Of a DNA stretch of 10,546 nt, positions 1-6,569 are shown one piece after another. Position 1 is the first letter of the stretch; each line of letters starts with the position of its first letter. The position numbers were made by a program, and so were the translations under genes. The notes below the pieces were generated by a model. It worked only from the letters and a program-made list of their open reading frames with translations, ran no database searches and was not told the DNA's origin. The DNA comes from an uncultured Prevotella sp. (lineage in GTDB: Bacteria; Bacteroidota; Bacteroidia; Bacteroidales; Bacteroidaceae). Where the stretch lies: positions 1 through 10,546 of the forward strand of contig CAMTJK010000114.1 in NCBI GenBank assembly GCA_947072805.1. Direction: 5' to 3'.

Positions 1-9
1 GAAGCGGAA

Positions 10-30
10 GCACGTATTCGTTACACGTGC
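10..30. repeat. short inverted repeat at the left edge
   Basis: Positions 10-15 (GCACGT) and 25-30 (ACGTGC) are perfect reverse complements separated by 9 bases, so a 6-bp hairpin is possible. It lies about 50 bases upstream of the first gene, followed by a TA-rich run (about 40-60). No T tract follows directly, so it is not a convincing terminator. It could be an operator or the end of an upstream element outside the window, or chance. I found no TAnnTTTG box between 1 and 81, so the promoter of the first gene is not identified. Confidence 0.2.
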
Positions 31-81
31 GCGCGTACCTTATATATAATATATACAATACATCTTAAACAATACTCTTAT

Positions 82-1590
82 ATGAAAAAGCTAACATGTC
101 TTATCTTTGCACTCCTCTGTTGCCTGCATTCCACCGTAATGCGCGGACAAAACCAGGCTGACGCATTAATGAAACAGGCGCAAGAATCTCTCGACAAAAA
201 GGAGTATACCAAGGCACGCAGCCTCTTCCTGCGTGCATATAACGGCTTTGCCACCGCAGCTAAATATGAACAAGCCACACAATGCGGCGTACAGGTAACG
301 GCACTCTACTACCGCGAGAACTTCTACAAAGAGGCTTTCGACATGCTGCGAAGCACCGACCAGATGATTTTCGCCGGCGAACAGGCTACACACAGAACGC
401 GCCCCGACCTGAAATATGCCACGGTAAAGGAGCGTCTGCGCATATATACCCGACTGAAACAGCCCGCACGGGCCAAAGAACAGCTCGCCAGACTGGAAGA
501 CCTTGCCAGCGCAGCCAACACCGACTCACTGCGCAACGACCTGCTGTACACCAAAGCCAACTACTTCTACACGTTCGGAATGAACGCACAGGGCGACGAG
601 GCCATAGCAAAACTCGTGGGACAATATAAGGACGCCAAGCAATACGACAAGGTGATAGACTGCTACAAAACGCTGATAGGTATAGCCAAAAAGAGCGGCA
701 ACGCATCGCTCACATCACGCAGCTACGAGCAGTACATGATATGGAAAGACTCGGTAAGGGTGCTGAAGGCACAAGACGACATAGCCGCACTGAAACAGGA
801 ATGTGCCGAGAAGCAGTCGGTAATAGACGAGAAAGACAGCGCCCTGCAGGGACGCCAATACATGATAATAAGTCTGTGCGTGCTCGCAGCCATACTGGCA
901 GGCGCACTCGTGCTGGGAGCCATAGTGCTCATGCGATTCATCTTGCTCACACGCAAACAGAAGCGTGCCATAGAAGTGGCAAACGAACACAACGAACAGA
1001 AAAACAGCTTTATAAGCAACATATCGGCACAGATGTCGCCCACACTCGACAAACTCGACGCATCTCTGCCTGCCGTAGCTGCCCTGAAAGGCTTCATAGC
1101 ACACATAGAGGAGCTCTCGGAGCACGAACGACACATTGCCGACAAATGCGAACTGCAGGAAAAGAACATTGTAAACTTCTGCGAAGGCATTGCCAAACAG
1201 ATAGAAGGCAAGACCAAAGAGGGCGTATCGCTCGTGGTAAACGCCCCAAAACTCGACATGGCCATCAATCCCGAAATGCTCGAGCGTGTACTTCTGCACT
1301 TGCTCGGCAACGCCGCCATATACACTCCCGCCGGAGGAAAGATAACCCTCGAGTACAAGAAGCGCGGAGCACACACGCACCAGTTTGTGGTGAGCGACAC
1401 GGGCTGCGGAATAAGCAGCGAGAAGCGTGCCGCACTGTTCAAACCGTTCGCCGAGGTGAAAGACCTGACAGAGGGCGACGGACTGGGACTGCCCATCTGC
1501 GCACTGCTCGCAACACGCATGAACGGCACGCTGACCATCGACGAGGACTATACGAAAGGAGCACGCTTCGTGCTGGAACTGCACACATAA
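82..1590 (+). CDS. membrane TPR sensor with histidine-kinase-type ATPase domain; phospho-acceptor His absent
   Basis: A 502-residue protein built like Bacteroidota TPR sensor kinases. It has a signal peptide or anchor at about 1-22, helical repeats resembling TPRs at about 25-225 (probably periplasmic), a coiled stretch at about 225-257, one membrane helix at about 260-288, and then the cytoplasmic transmitter. The HATPase boxes are all visible: N box around Asn410 (LLGNAAIYTP), G1 DTGCGI at 439-444, F box LFKPF at 452-456 and G2 GDGLGLPI at 465-472, so ATP binding is likely. The H box should follow KNSFISNIS, but where the family has S-H-E it reads S-A-Q (Ala316, codon 1027-1029). The protein may be a pseudokinase, or may use another histidine (several lie at 341-351). 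No receiver domain or response regulator is encoded next to it. The start follows an A/T-rich leader and gives a sensible signal sequence. The architecture is secure; the ligand and output are unknown. Confidence 0.8.
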   Translation: MKKLTCLIFALLCCLHSTVMRGQNQADALMKQAQESLDKKEYTKARSLFLRAYNGFATAAKYEQATQCGVQVTALYYRENFYKEAFDMLRSTDQMIFAGEQATHRTRPDLKYATVKERLRIYTRLKQPARAKEQLARLEDLASAANTDSLRNDLLYTKANYFYTFGMNAQGDEAIAKLVGQYKDAKQYDKVIDCYKTLIGIAKKSGNASLTSRSYEQYMIWKDSVRVLKAQDDIAALKQECAEKQSVIDEKDSALQGRQYMIISLCVLAAILAGALVLGAIVLMRFILLTRKQKRAIEVANEHNEQKNSFISNISAQMSPTLDKLDASLPAVAALKGFIAHIEELSEHERHIADKCELQEKNIVNFCEGIAKQIEGKTKEGVSLVVNAPKLDMAINPEMLERVLLHLLGNAAIYTPAGGKITLEYKKRGAHTHQFVVSDTGCGISSEKRAALFKPFAEVKDLTEGDGLGLPICALLATRMNGTLTIDEDYTKGARFVLELHT

Positions 1591-1677
1591 ACCGCCACAA
1601 CGCAAACCACAACGCGGACAGCAGCCGGACAGGGACTGCAGACAGAGCCAATGCCTCGCCGACAGACGGAAGAAAAG

Positions 1678-2379
1678 ATGTACGGAATGAAGAAATTCGA
1701 CAATATCGACGTGATAACATTCGATGCCGACGACACCCTGTGGGACTGTCAGTCGCATTTCGCAGACGTGGAACGCCGATATTGCAACCTGCTGTCAGAA
1801 TATGGTGATGCCGACGAGATAGCCGGCGCACTGTTCCGCACGGAAGCGGCAAACATGGAACTGCTCGGCTACGGCACAAAGGCCTTTACGCTCTCGCTCG
1901 TAGAAAACGCCGTGGCTGTGAGCCGCGGAAAGGTATCGGCACCTACAATAGGCAAAATCATCGACATGGGCAAGTCGCTCCTGCAACTGCCCGCCACCCC
2001 GCTGCCCGGAGTGAGAGAGACGCTGGCGGCTCTGCACGGACGCCGCCTTGTGCTGTTTACCAAAGGCGAGCTGCTCGACCAGCAGAACAAGCTGTCGCGC
2101 TCGGGTCTGGGCAGCTTCTTCGAATGCGTATCCATCGTTGCCGACAAGACAGAAGAGGAGTACGCACGGCTGTGCAGGCGTCTGAATATATTGCCCCAGC
2201 GCATGCTCATGGTGGGCAACTCGTTCCGCAGCGACATAGCACCCGCACTTGCCATAGGAGCCGCCGCCGCACACATCCCCTTCCACGTAACGTGGCAGCT
2301 GGAGCTCTCAGACGAGTTTGAACACGAGCGTCTCGTAAGACTGTCACGCTTTGCCGACATCACCAATATCATGGCATGA
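1678..2379 (+). CDS. HAD-superfamily hydrolase (putative small-molecule phosphatase)
   Basis: A 233-residue soluble protein with the full HAD signature. Motif I DADDT has nucleophile Asp16 and acid Asp18; motif II ends at Thr128 (LFTKG); motif III is Lys157 (ADKTEE); motif IV is GNSFRSD at 180-186. The segment between motifs I and II is a helical C1-type cap, as in the YjjG/haloacid dehalogenase-like group. The conserved tail PFHVTW at about 201-206 is typical of the Bacteroidota members. The substrate cannot be read from sequence; nucleotide or sugar monophosphates are usual for such enzymes. Three in-frame ATGs are possible: 1651, 1678 and 1687. I prefer 1678, which has a purine-rich GGAAGAAAAG before it and removes a nonconserved tail; 1687 is almost as good. 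It lies 87 bases after the TPR/ATPase gene on the same strand, so co-transcription is plausible. A functional link is not shown. Confidence 0.82.
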   Translation: MYGMKKFDNIDVITFDADDTLWDCQSHFADVERRYCNLLSEYGDADEIAGALFRTEAANMELLGYGTKAFTLSLVENAVAVSRGKVSAPTIGKIIDMGKSLLQLPATPLPGVRETLAALHGRRLVLFTKGELLDQQNKLSRSGLGSFFECVSIVADKTEEEYARLCRRLNILPQRMLMVGNSFRSDIAPALAIGAAAAHIPFHVTWQLELSDEFEHERLVRLSRFADITNIMA

Positions 2380-2430
2380 CACAGCAAAGAGCCTGTGCCA
2401 CACCGGCGGAAAGGAAAAAATATCATGCCA
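2372..2430. repeat. inverted repeat around the HAD stop codon, possible 3' end structure
   Basis: TGGCATGA (2372-2379, ending in the HAD stop codon) is a perfect reverse complement of TCATGCCA (2423-2430). Directly inside it, CACAG (2380-2384) can pair with CTGTG (2393-2397) and would stack on the outer stem. There is no T run after the outer arm, so this is not a classic intrinsic terminator. It sits just upstream of the yicC promoter and may mark the end of the first transcription unit. An 8-bp arm with a 43-nt spacer could arise by chance. Confidence 0.25.
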
Positions 2431-2456
2431 ACGGTATATATTCAGAATAAAAACAC

Positions 2457-2464
2457 TACCTTTG
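2457..2464 (+). promoter_or_regulatory. Bacteroidota sigma-ABfr type -7 box upstream of yicC
   Basis: TACCTTTG matches the Bacteroidota -7 consensus TAnnTTTG exactly and sits in the only sizeable intergenic gap of the left half, in an AT-rich stretch. I could not find a good -33 TTTG at the usual spacing; only a weak TTCAG lies at 2441-2445. Transcription would start near 2468-2471, giving a leader of about 115 nt before yicC. It probably drives yicC-gmk-nadD and perhaps the envelope genes beyond. Confidence 0.6.
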
Positions 2465-2471
2465 CGCATCA

Positions 2472-2494
2472 TTTCGTACGCTAATCGTATGAAA
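2472..2494 (+). promoter_or_regulatory. leader hairpin I at the predicted 5' end of the yicC mRNA
   Basis: UUUCGUACG (2472-2480) can pair with CGUAUGAAA (2486-2494) across a 5-nt loop CUAAU, giving nine contiguous pairs with one G-U wobble. It begins within a few bases of the transcription start implied by the -7 box. The 3' arm includes an AUG at 2489-2491, which the stem would mask. Such 5'-terminal stems can protect mRNA from 5'-end-dependent decay or control translation. The pairing is read directly from the sequence; its role is inference. Confidence 0.4.
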
Positions 2495-2572
2495 CACAAA
2501 GAGAAAGAGCCTCCCCACCCTGCGTGGCGGAGAAAAGAACACCCTCGGAACCTACATCAAAAAAAAATATAA
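2489..2572 (+). CDS. possible 27-codon leader ORF upstream of yicC
   Basis: ATG at 2489 opens a 27-codon frame ending in TAA at 2570-2572, 14 bases before the yicC start. The peptide would be strongly basic and polar (six Lys, three Arg, four His, four Pro, one Trp) with no hydrophobic core, so it looks neither secreted nor membrane-bound. It spans leader hairpin II, and its start codon lies in hairpin I. That geometry would suit translation-coupled control of yicC, but there is no run of one regulatory amino acid as in classical attenuators. A frame of this length could be accidental. Confidence 0.2.
   Translation: MKHKEKEPPHPAWRRKEHPRNLHQKKI
2511..2532 (+). promoter_or_regulatory. leader hairpin II, GC-rich, in the yicC 5' leader
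   Basis: CTCCCCAC (2511-2518) can pair with GTGG (2524-2527) and GGAG (2529-2532), leaving one bulged C at 2528 and a 5-nt loop CCTGC. This gives eight pairs, nearly all G-C. It is followed by an A-rich single-stranded stretch (about 2559-2575) before the yicC start, the usual Bacteroidota initiation context. No U tract follows, so it is not a terminator. It may be part of a structured leader together with hairpin I. Confidence 0.4.
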
Positions 2573-2586
2573 AGACACATTTTGAA

Positions 2587-3462
2587 ATGATAGAATCAAT
2601 GACCGGTTACGGCAAGGCGACCGCAACCTACGGCGAAAAGAAAATCAACGTAGAGATAAAATCGCTCAACAGCAAGGCTCTCGACCTCTCTACACGCATA
2701 GCACCAATATATCGTGAAAAGGAAATGGAAATACGCCAGATCCTGTCGGCAGCCCTCGAACGCGGAAAGGTGGACTTCTGCATATGGATAGAGAAAGACA
2801 TTGCAGCCGATGCCACACCCATAAACGGCGCCCTCATAGACAACTACTACCGGCAGATAAAGGATATAGCCGCACGCTCGGGCATACCCGAACCGCAGGA
2901 ATGGTTTGCCACACTGCTGCGCATGCCCGATGTGATGACAAGGACCGAGACAGAGGTGCTCACGGATGAGGAATGGGCTACCGCACTCGACGCCATAAAA
3001 ACGGCACTCAACAGCCTGAAGGATTTCCGCAAGCAGGAAGGTGCCGCACTGCAAAAGAAATTCACCGAAAAGATAGACAATATAGCCACACTGCTCAAAG
3101 AAATAGAACCGCACGAGAAAATGCGCGTGGAGAAAATACGCTCACGCATCATCGACGGACTGAACAGCATACACGAGGTGGAATACGATAAGGGCAGACT
3201 GGAGCAGGAACTAATCTACTACATAGAGAAACTCGACATAAGCGAAGAGAAACAACGGCTTGCCAACCACCTGAACTACTTCCGCGAGACAATGGAAGAA
3301 GGGCACGGACAAGGCAAGAAACTCGGATTCATAGCGCAGGAAATGGGAAGGGAAATAAATACCACCGGCTCCAAAAGCAATCAGGCCGAGATGCAGAACA
3401 TCGTGGTCAAGATGAAAGACGAACTCGAGCAGATCAAGGAACAGGTTCTTAACGTGCTCTGA
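2587..3462 (+). CDS. yicC: YicC/YloC family endoribonuclease (RNase adaptor)
   Basis: A 291-residue protein, close to the E. coli YicC length. The N-terminus MIESMTGYGKA is the family signature. The basic segment ending in LERGKVDF at about 58-65 and the C-terminal block EMGREINTTGSKSNQAEMQN also match; the latter holds the acidic and polar residues conserved in the family. YicC proteins act in the cytoplasm as endoribonucleases or RNase adaptors; in E. coli YicC influences degradation of the small RNA RyhB with PNPase. I set the start at 2587 because the family begins there; an upstream in-frame GTG at 2524 would add 21 nonconserved residues. It lies 41 bases before gmk, an order conserved in Bacteroidota. 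The A-rich leader replaces a Shine-Dalgarno site. Confidence 0.93.
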   Translation: MIESMTGYGKATATYGEKKINVEIKSLNSKALDLSTRIAPIYREKEMEIRQILSAALERGKVDFCIWIEKDIAADATPINGALIDNYYRQIKDIAARSGIPEPQEWFATLLRMPDVMTRTETEVLTDEEWATALDAIKTALNSLKDFRKQEGAALQKKFTEKIDNIATLLKEIEPHEKMRVEKIRSRIIDGLNSIHEVEYDKGRLEQELIYYIEKLDISEEKQRLANHLNYFRETMEEGHGQGKKLGFIAQEMGREINTTGSKSNQAEMQNIVVKMKDELEQIKEQVLNVL

Positions 3463-3503
3463 CCGAACAGACGCAAACAAACCATACGCCCAACCATAAT
3501 TAC

Positions 3504-4073
3504 ATGAAAGGAAAGATAATAATCATCTCGGCTCCGAGCGGAACGGGAAAAAGCACCATCATAAAGTGGCTCATGCGCGGCGACGAGCTAAGGCTCACGC
3601 TGTCCGTATCGTGCACGAGCCGCCAGCCGCGACCCGGCGAGACCGACGGAACCGACTATCACTTCATCAGCGCCGAGGATTTCCGCAACCGCATAGCCGC
3701 CGGAGAATTCCTCGAATACGAAGAGGTATACGGAGGAACATTCTACGGAACGCTCAAACAGCAGGTGGAAGACATCCTCGAGCAAGGGCGGAACGTGGTT
3801 TTCGACGTAGACGTAAAGGGCGGATGCCGCATAAAAGAGTATTACGGCGACCGCGCACTAAGCCTCTTCATCGAACCGCCCTCAATAGAGGCACTGCGGA
3901 AGCGCCTTGAAGGACGCGGCACGGAGACGGCAGAAAAGATAGACATGCGCATTGCACGTGCCGAAATGGAGATGAGCTACGCTCCGCGCTTCGACAAAAG
4001 GGTAATGAACGACAATCTTGACGAGGCGGAACAAGAGGCAAAGGCAGTCATCTCGGCCTTCCTCAACAGCTGA
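3504..4073 (+). CDS. gmk: guanylate kinase
   Basis: This cytoplasmic enzyme converts GMP plus ATP to GDP plus ADP and is essential for GTP/dGTP supply. At 189 residues it is a normal-length bacterial Gmk. The P-loop is SAPSGTGKS at 9-17. The GMP-binding region TSRQPRPGE (39-47) has Arg40 and Arg43 and is followed by Tyr52 (DYHF), Glu71 and the YG at 81-82. DVDVKG at 101-106 corresponds to the Walker B region, and the lid/C-terminal GRGTET segment at 137-142 is also present. All expected residues are there. It follows yicC by 41 bases and precedes nadD by only two, so the three are very probably one operon. Confidence 0.97.
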   Translation: MKGKIIIISAPSGTGKSTIIKWLMRGDELRLTLSVSCTSRQPRPGETDGTDYHFISAEDFRNRIAAGEFLEYEEVYGGTFYGTLKQQVEDILEQGRNVVFDVDVKGGCRIKEYYGDRALSLFIEPPSIEALRKRLEGRGTETAEKIDMRIARAEMEMSYAPRFDKRVMNDNLDEAEQEAKAVISAFLNS

Positions 4074-4075
4074 CT

Positions 4076-4657
4076 ATGACGGAAACAGGCATCTTTGGCG
4101 GTTCGTTCAATCCCATCCACAACGGTCACATAGGTCTGGCAGACGACATTCTGCACTCCACCCGACTTGAGGAGATATGGTTTATGGTATCTCCGCAGAA
4201 TCCTTTAAAGCAATCTTCTTCACTGCTTGACGACGAAAAGCGGTACGAACTCGTGCAGAAAGCTCTCCACGGACACCGCGGCTTGTCGGCAAGCAACCAT
4301 GAATTCAGCCTTCCCAAACCGTCATACACATGGGAAACGCTGCAAAGCCTGTCGGCAGCATGGCGCGACCGCCGCTTCTCGCTGATTATAGGAGCCGACA
4401 ACTGGCTGCTCTTCAACCGATGGTACCGTCACGAGGAGATATTGTCACGCTTCCACATCTACGTCTATCCGCGTCCGGGAAGCACCATCGACCCGCTGTC
4501 GCTTCCCGAAAACGTCACCTTCACCAACACGAGGCTCTACGATGTGAGCAGCACCGAAGTGCGCCGGCGTATAGCCTGCGGCGAAAGCATAGACGGACTG
4601 GTGCCCGACGCCATCGTTGCCGACGTACAGGAATGTTATTCGCAAGGCAAGGACTAA
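4076..4657 (+). CDS. nadD: nicotinate-nucleotide adenylyltransferase
   Basis: NadD joins nicotinate mononucleotide and ATP to form deamido-NAD and PPi in NAD biosynthesis. The 193-residue protein opens with GIFGGSFNPIHNGH (5-18), the nucleotidyltransferase (T/H)xGH-type motif with His15 and His18. It carries GADNW at 106-110 in the NaMN-binding region and ends with the diagnostic VSSTEVRRRI (157-166), equivalent to the ISSTxxR motif. The start codon is two bases after the gmk stop, so translation is probably coupled. The frame overlaps nothing real downstream; the next gene's open frame extends back into nadD, but its likely start is after the nadD stop. Both the function and the pairing with gmk are well supported. 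Confidence 0.96.
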   Translation: MTETGIFGGSFNPIHNGHIGLADDILHSTRLEEIWFMVSPQNPLKQSSSLLDDEKRYELVQKALHGHRGLSASNHEFSLPKPSYTWETLQSLSAAWRDRRFSLIIGADNWLLFNRWYRHEEILSRFHIYVYPRPGSTIDPLSLPENVTFTNTRLYDVSSTEVRRRIACGESIDGLVPDAIVADVQECYSQGKD

Positions 4658-4682
4658 ACGAGAAAGTACAAATCACACGACA

Positions 4683-6551
4683 ATGAGCAAGCTTACACGA
4701 CTTCCCGGCACCGTCCTTTCGTTTGCATTCCGTCCCCTGGCAGCAAATCCGGCATTCTTTTTCTTCATGTATCTGCTCGGTTTTACGAGCCATATGGCCG
4801 AAGTGCCGTTCGATATCGGCGGCGTTCCCTACGATTTACTTGAAACAGAACTCTTTATCGACGTCTACGCACTGTGCGTGGTGCTTTGCGTCGTGCCGTT
4901 ACGCTTCCGCCGTGTGCTGCGCGGCGTGTGCTATGCCCTGGCATACCCCATAACGCTCGTCGATGTGTGGTGTTACGTAACGTTCGACAGCGCCCTGACG
5001 CCATCGTTGCTGCTGCTTGCCGGCGAGACCAACGGCAACGAAGCATCCGAATTTCTTGCTTCTTACCTCAATGCCGACGTACTCTTGTCGCCGGTAGGAC
5101 TTGTCCTGCTCATCCTCGCAGTGCATCTGTGCTTCAACATCGCCGTTACGGTGATGCACCGCAAGGGAATATCATTATGCCCACGGCTGCCCGACAACAA
5201 GCGTCGGCGCATACTGATAGACGATGCCGTCCGTACAGCCACTGCGCTCGCCGGTCTGGCTGCAGCCTGCCTCTTTATATGGGGCTGCGTGCAGTGCCGC
5301 GGCAACAAGGCGGCGATGCTCCGGATATTTGTTTCAGCCGACACCATTGGCAAAGTGGAGAACGAACTGACACGTAGCGACAGGGCGGTGCTCTATCTGC
5401 CCGCTTATCGTCTTGCGTTCAGCATATATGCCAACATGCTCGCGGCGAAACAGATAGACCGTCTGATAGAAACGGCAGACAATGCCGCTGTGGACAGTTG
5501 CAGTTTCAAGAGCAGCAACATCGTTTTCATAATAGGCGAGAGCTACAACCGGCACCACTCGCAGCTGTACGGCTACGACAAAGCCACGGCTCCCATGCAA
5601 ACGGAGCGCCACAGCAAGGGCGAGCTCATCCGTTTCGACGATGTGGTAAGTCCGTGGAACCTTACCAGCTTTGTCTTCAAACTTGTATTCTCGCTATATT
5701 CGGTGGGCGACAAGGGCGAATGGTGCGATTATCCGCTCTTTCCCGAGCTCTTCAGGAGCGCAGGCTATCATGTGACGTTCCTTACCAACCAGTTCATTCC
5801 CAAAACACGCGAGGCGGTATATGACTTCAGCGGCGGTTTCTTCCTGAACAACGCCACATTGAGCAAGGCGCAATTCGATACGCGCAACACGCGGCTCCAT
5901 AAGTTTGACGACGGCCTGCTTACCGACTACGACAGCCTTGCTTCCGGCATCAGCGCACCGCGGCTCACCATCTTCCACCTCATGGGACAGCACGTGGACT
6001 ACCGCGAACGTGTTCCGCAAGAGCGCAAGATATACGGTCCGAGAGACTACAAGCGTCCGCGGCTCAACCGCAAGGAGAGGTGGATTATGGCAGACTACGA
6101 CAACGCGACACGTTACAACGACTCCATCGTTGATGCCATTCTGAAGCGCCACGAGCACGAGAATGCCATCGTCATATACATGCCAGATCACGGAGAGGAG
6201 TGCTATGGCAACGACATCCACACGCACGGACGGCTCCATTCGGCAGCCATCGACTACCGGCTGGCTCACGAAGAATTTGAGATTCCGTTCTGGATATGGT
6301 GCTCGGAAAGCTATTCCGCCACACATCCCGACATAGTACGCGAGGTGGAGCGAGCCTCACGACTGCCTTTCATGACCGACCGCATGCCGCATATGCTGCT
6401 ATATCTCGCCGGAATATCGTGCCCGGCATACCGCGAGGAGCTCAATCCGCTCAGTCCTAAATATGATGCCGGACGGGCAAGGATACTTAAAAACACCACC
6501 GACTACAATATTCTGAAGATGCAGAACGACAGGAAGCATGCTGCGGAATGA
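4683..6551 (+). CDS. EptA-like phosphoethanolamine transferase (sulfatase-fold inner-membrane enzyme)
   Basis: A 622-residue inner-membrane protein. Five membrane helices lie at about 20-37, 57-75, 80-103, 133-157 and 183-204, followed by a large periplasmic alkaline-phosphatase/sulfatase-fold domain. This is the EptA layout, although the protein is longer than E. coli EptA (about 547). Catalytic features compared with EptA are Glu286 (IIGES), Thr328 as nucleophile (PWNLTS), His437 (MGQH), Asp502-His503 (MPDHGEE) and His515 (IHTHG). These match the zinc ligands and substrate histidines. The family moves phosphoethanolamine from phosphatidylethanolamine to lipid A or a surface glycan; lipid A phosphate is the likeliest acceptor but cannot be proved here. 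The start at 4683 lies 25 bases after nadD. An earlier in-frame ATG at 4617 would overlap nadD and add 22 charged residues before the first helix, so I rejected it. Confidence 0.85.
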   Translation: MSKLTRLPGTVLSFAFRPLAANPAFFFFMYLLGFTSHMAEVPFDIGGVPYDLLETELFIDVYALCVVLCVVPLRFRRVLRGVCYALAYPITLVDVWCYVTFDSALTPSLLLLAGETNGNEASEFLASYLNADVLLSPVGLVLLILAVHLCFNIAVTVMHRKGISLCPRLPDNKRRRILIDDAVRTATALAGLAAACLFIWGCVQCRGNKAAMLRIFVSADTIGKVENELTRSDRAVLYLPAYRLAFSIYANMLAAKQIDRLIETADNAAVDSCSFKSSNIVFIIGESYNRHHSQLYGYDKATAPMQTERHSKGELIRFDDVVSPWNLTSFVFKLVFSLYSVGDKGEWCDYPLFPELFRSAGYHVTFLTNQFIPKTREAVYDFSGGFFLNNATLSKAQFDTRNTRLHKFDDGLLTDYDSLASGISAPRLTIFHLMGQHVDYRERVPQERKIYGPRDYKRPRLNRKERWIMADYDNATRYNDSIVDAILKRHEHENAIVIYMPDHGEECYGNDIHTHGRLHSAAIDYRLAHEEFEIPFWIWCSESYSATHPDIVREVERASRLPFMTDRMPHMLLYLAGISCPAYREELNPLSPKYDAGRARILKNTTDYNILKMQNDRKHAAE

Positions 6552-6569
6552 CAAGAAAAGAACATCGTA

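Noticed and set aside
715..1758. Long antisense open frame (347 codons) across the sensor gene
   Set aside because: It lies opposite a protein with clear HATPase motifs, has low-complexity Cys/His/Val-rich composition and no recognisable domain. Long antisense frames are expected in GC-rich coding DNA.
741..1808. Second + strand open frame of 355 codons overlapping the sensor gene
   Set aside because: The product is Arg/His/Thr-rich with no hydrophobic core, typical of an out-of-frame reading of GC-rich sequence. The 82-1590 frame carries the real motifs.
2524..2586. Upstream GTG start for yicC adding 21 residues
   Set aside because: The YicC family starts at MI.SMTG, which matches the ATG at 2587. 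The upstream part is nonconserved and its GTG lies in the 3' arm of leader hairpin II.
4617..4682. Upstream ATG for the phosphoethanolamine transferase within nadD
   Set aside because: It would overlap the conserved nadD gene and place a charged 22-residue tail before the first membrane helix. ATG 4683 gives a normal N-terminus.
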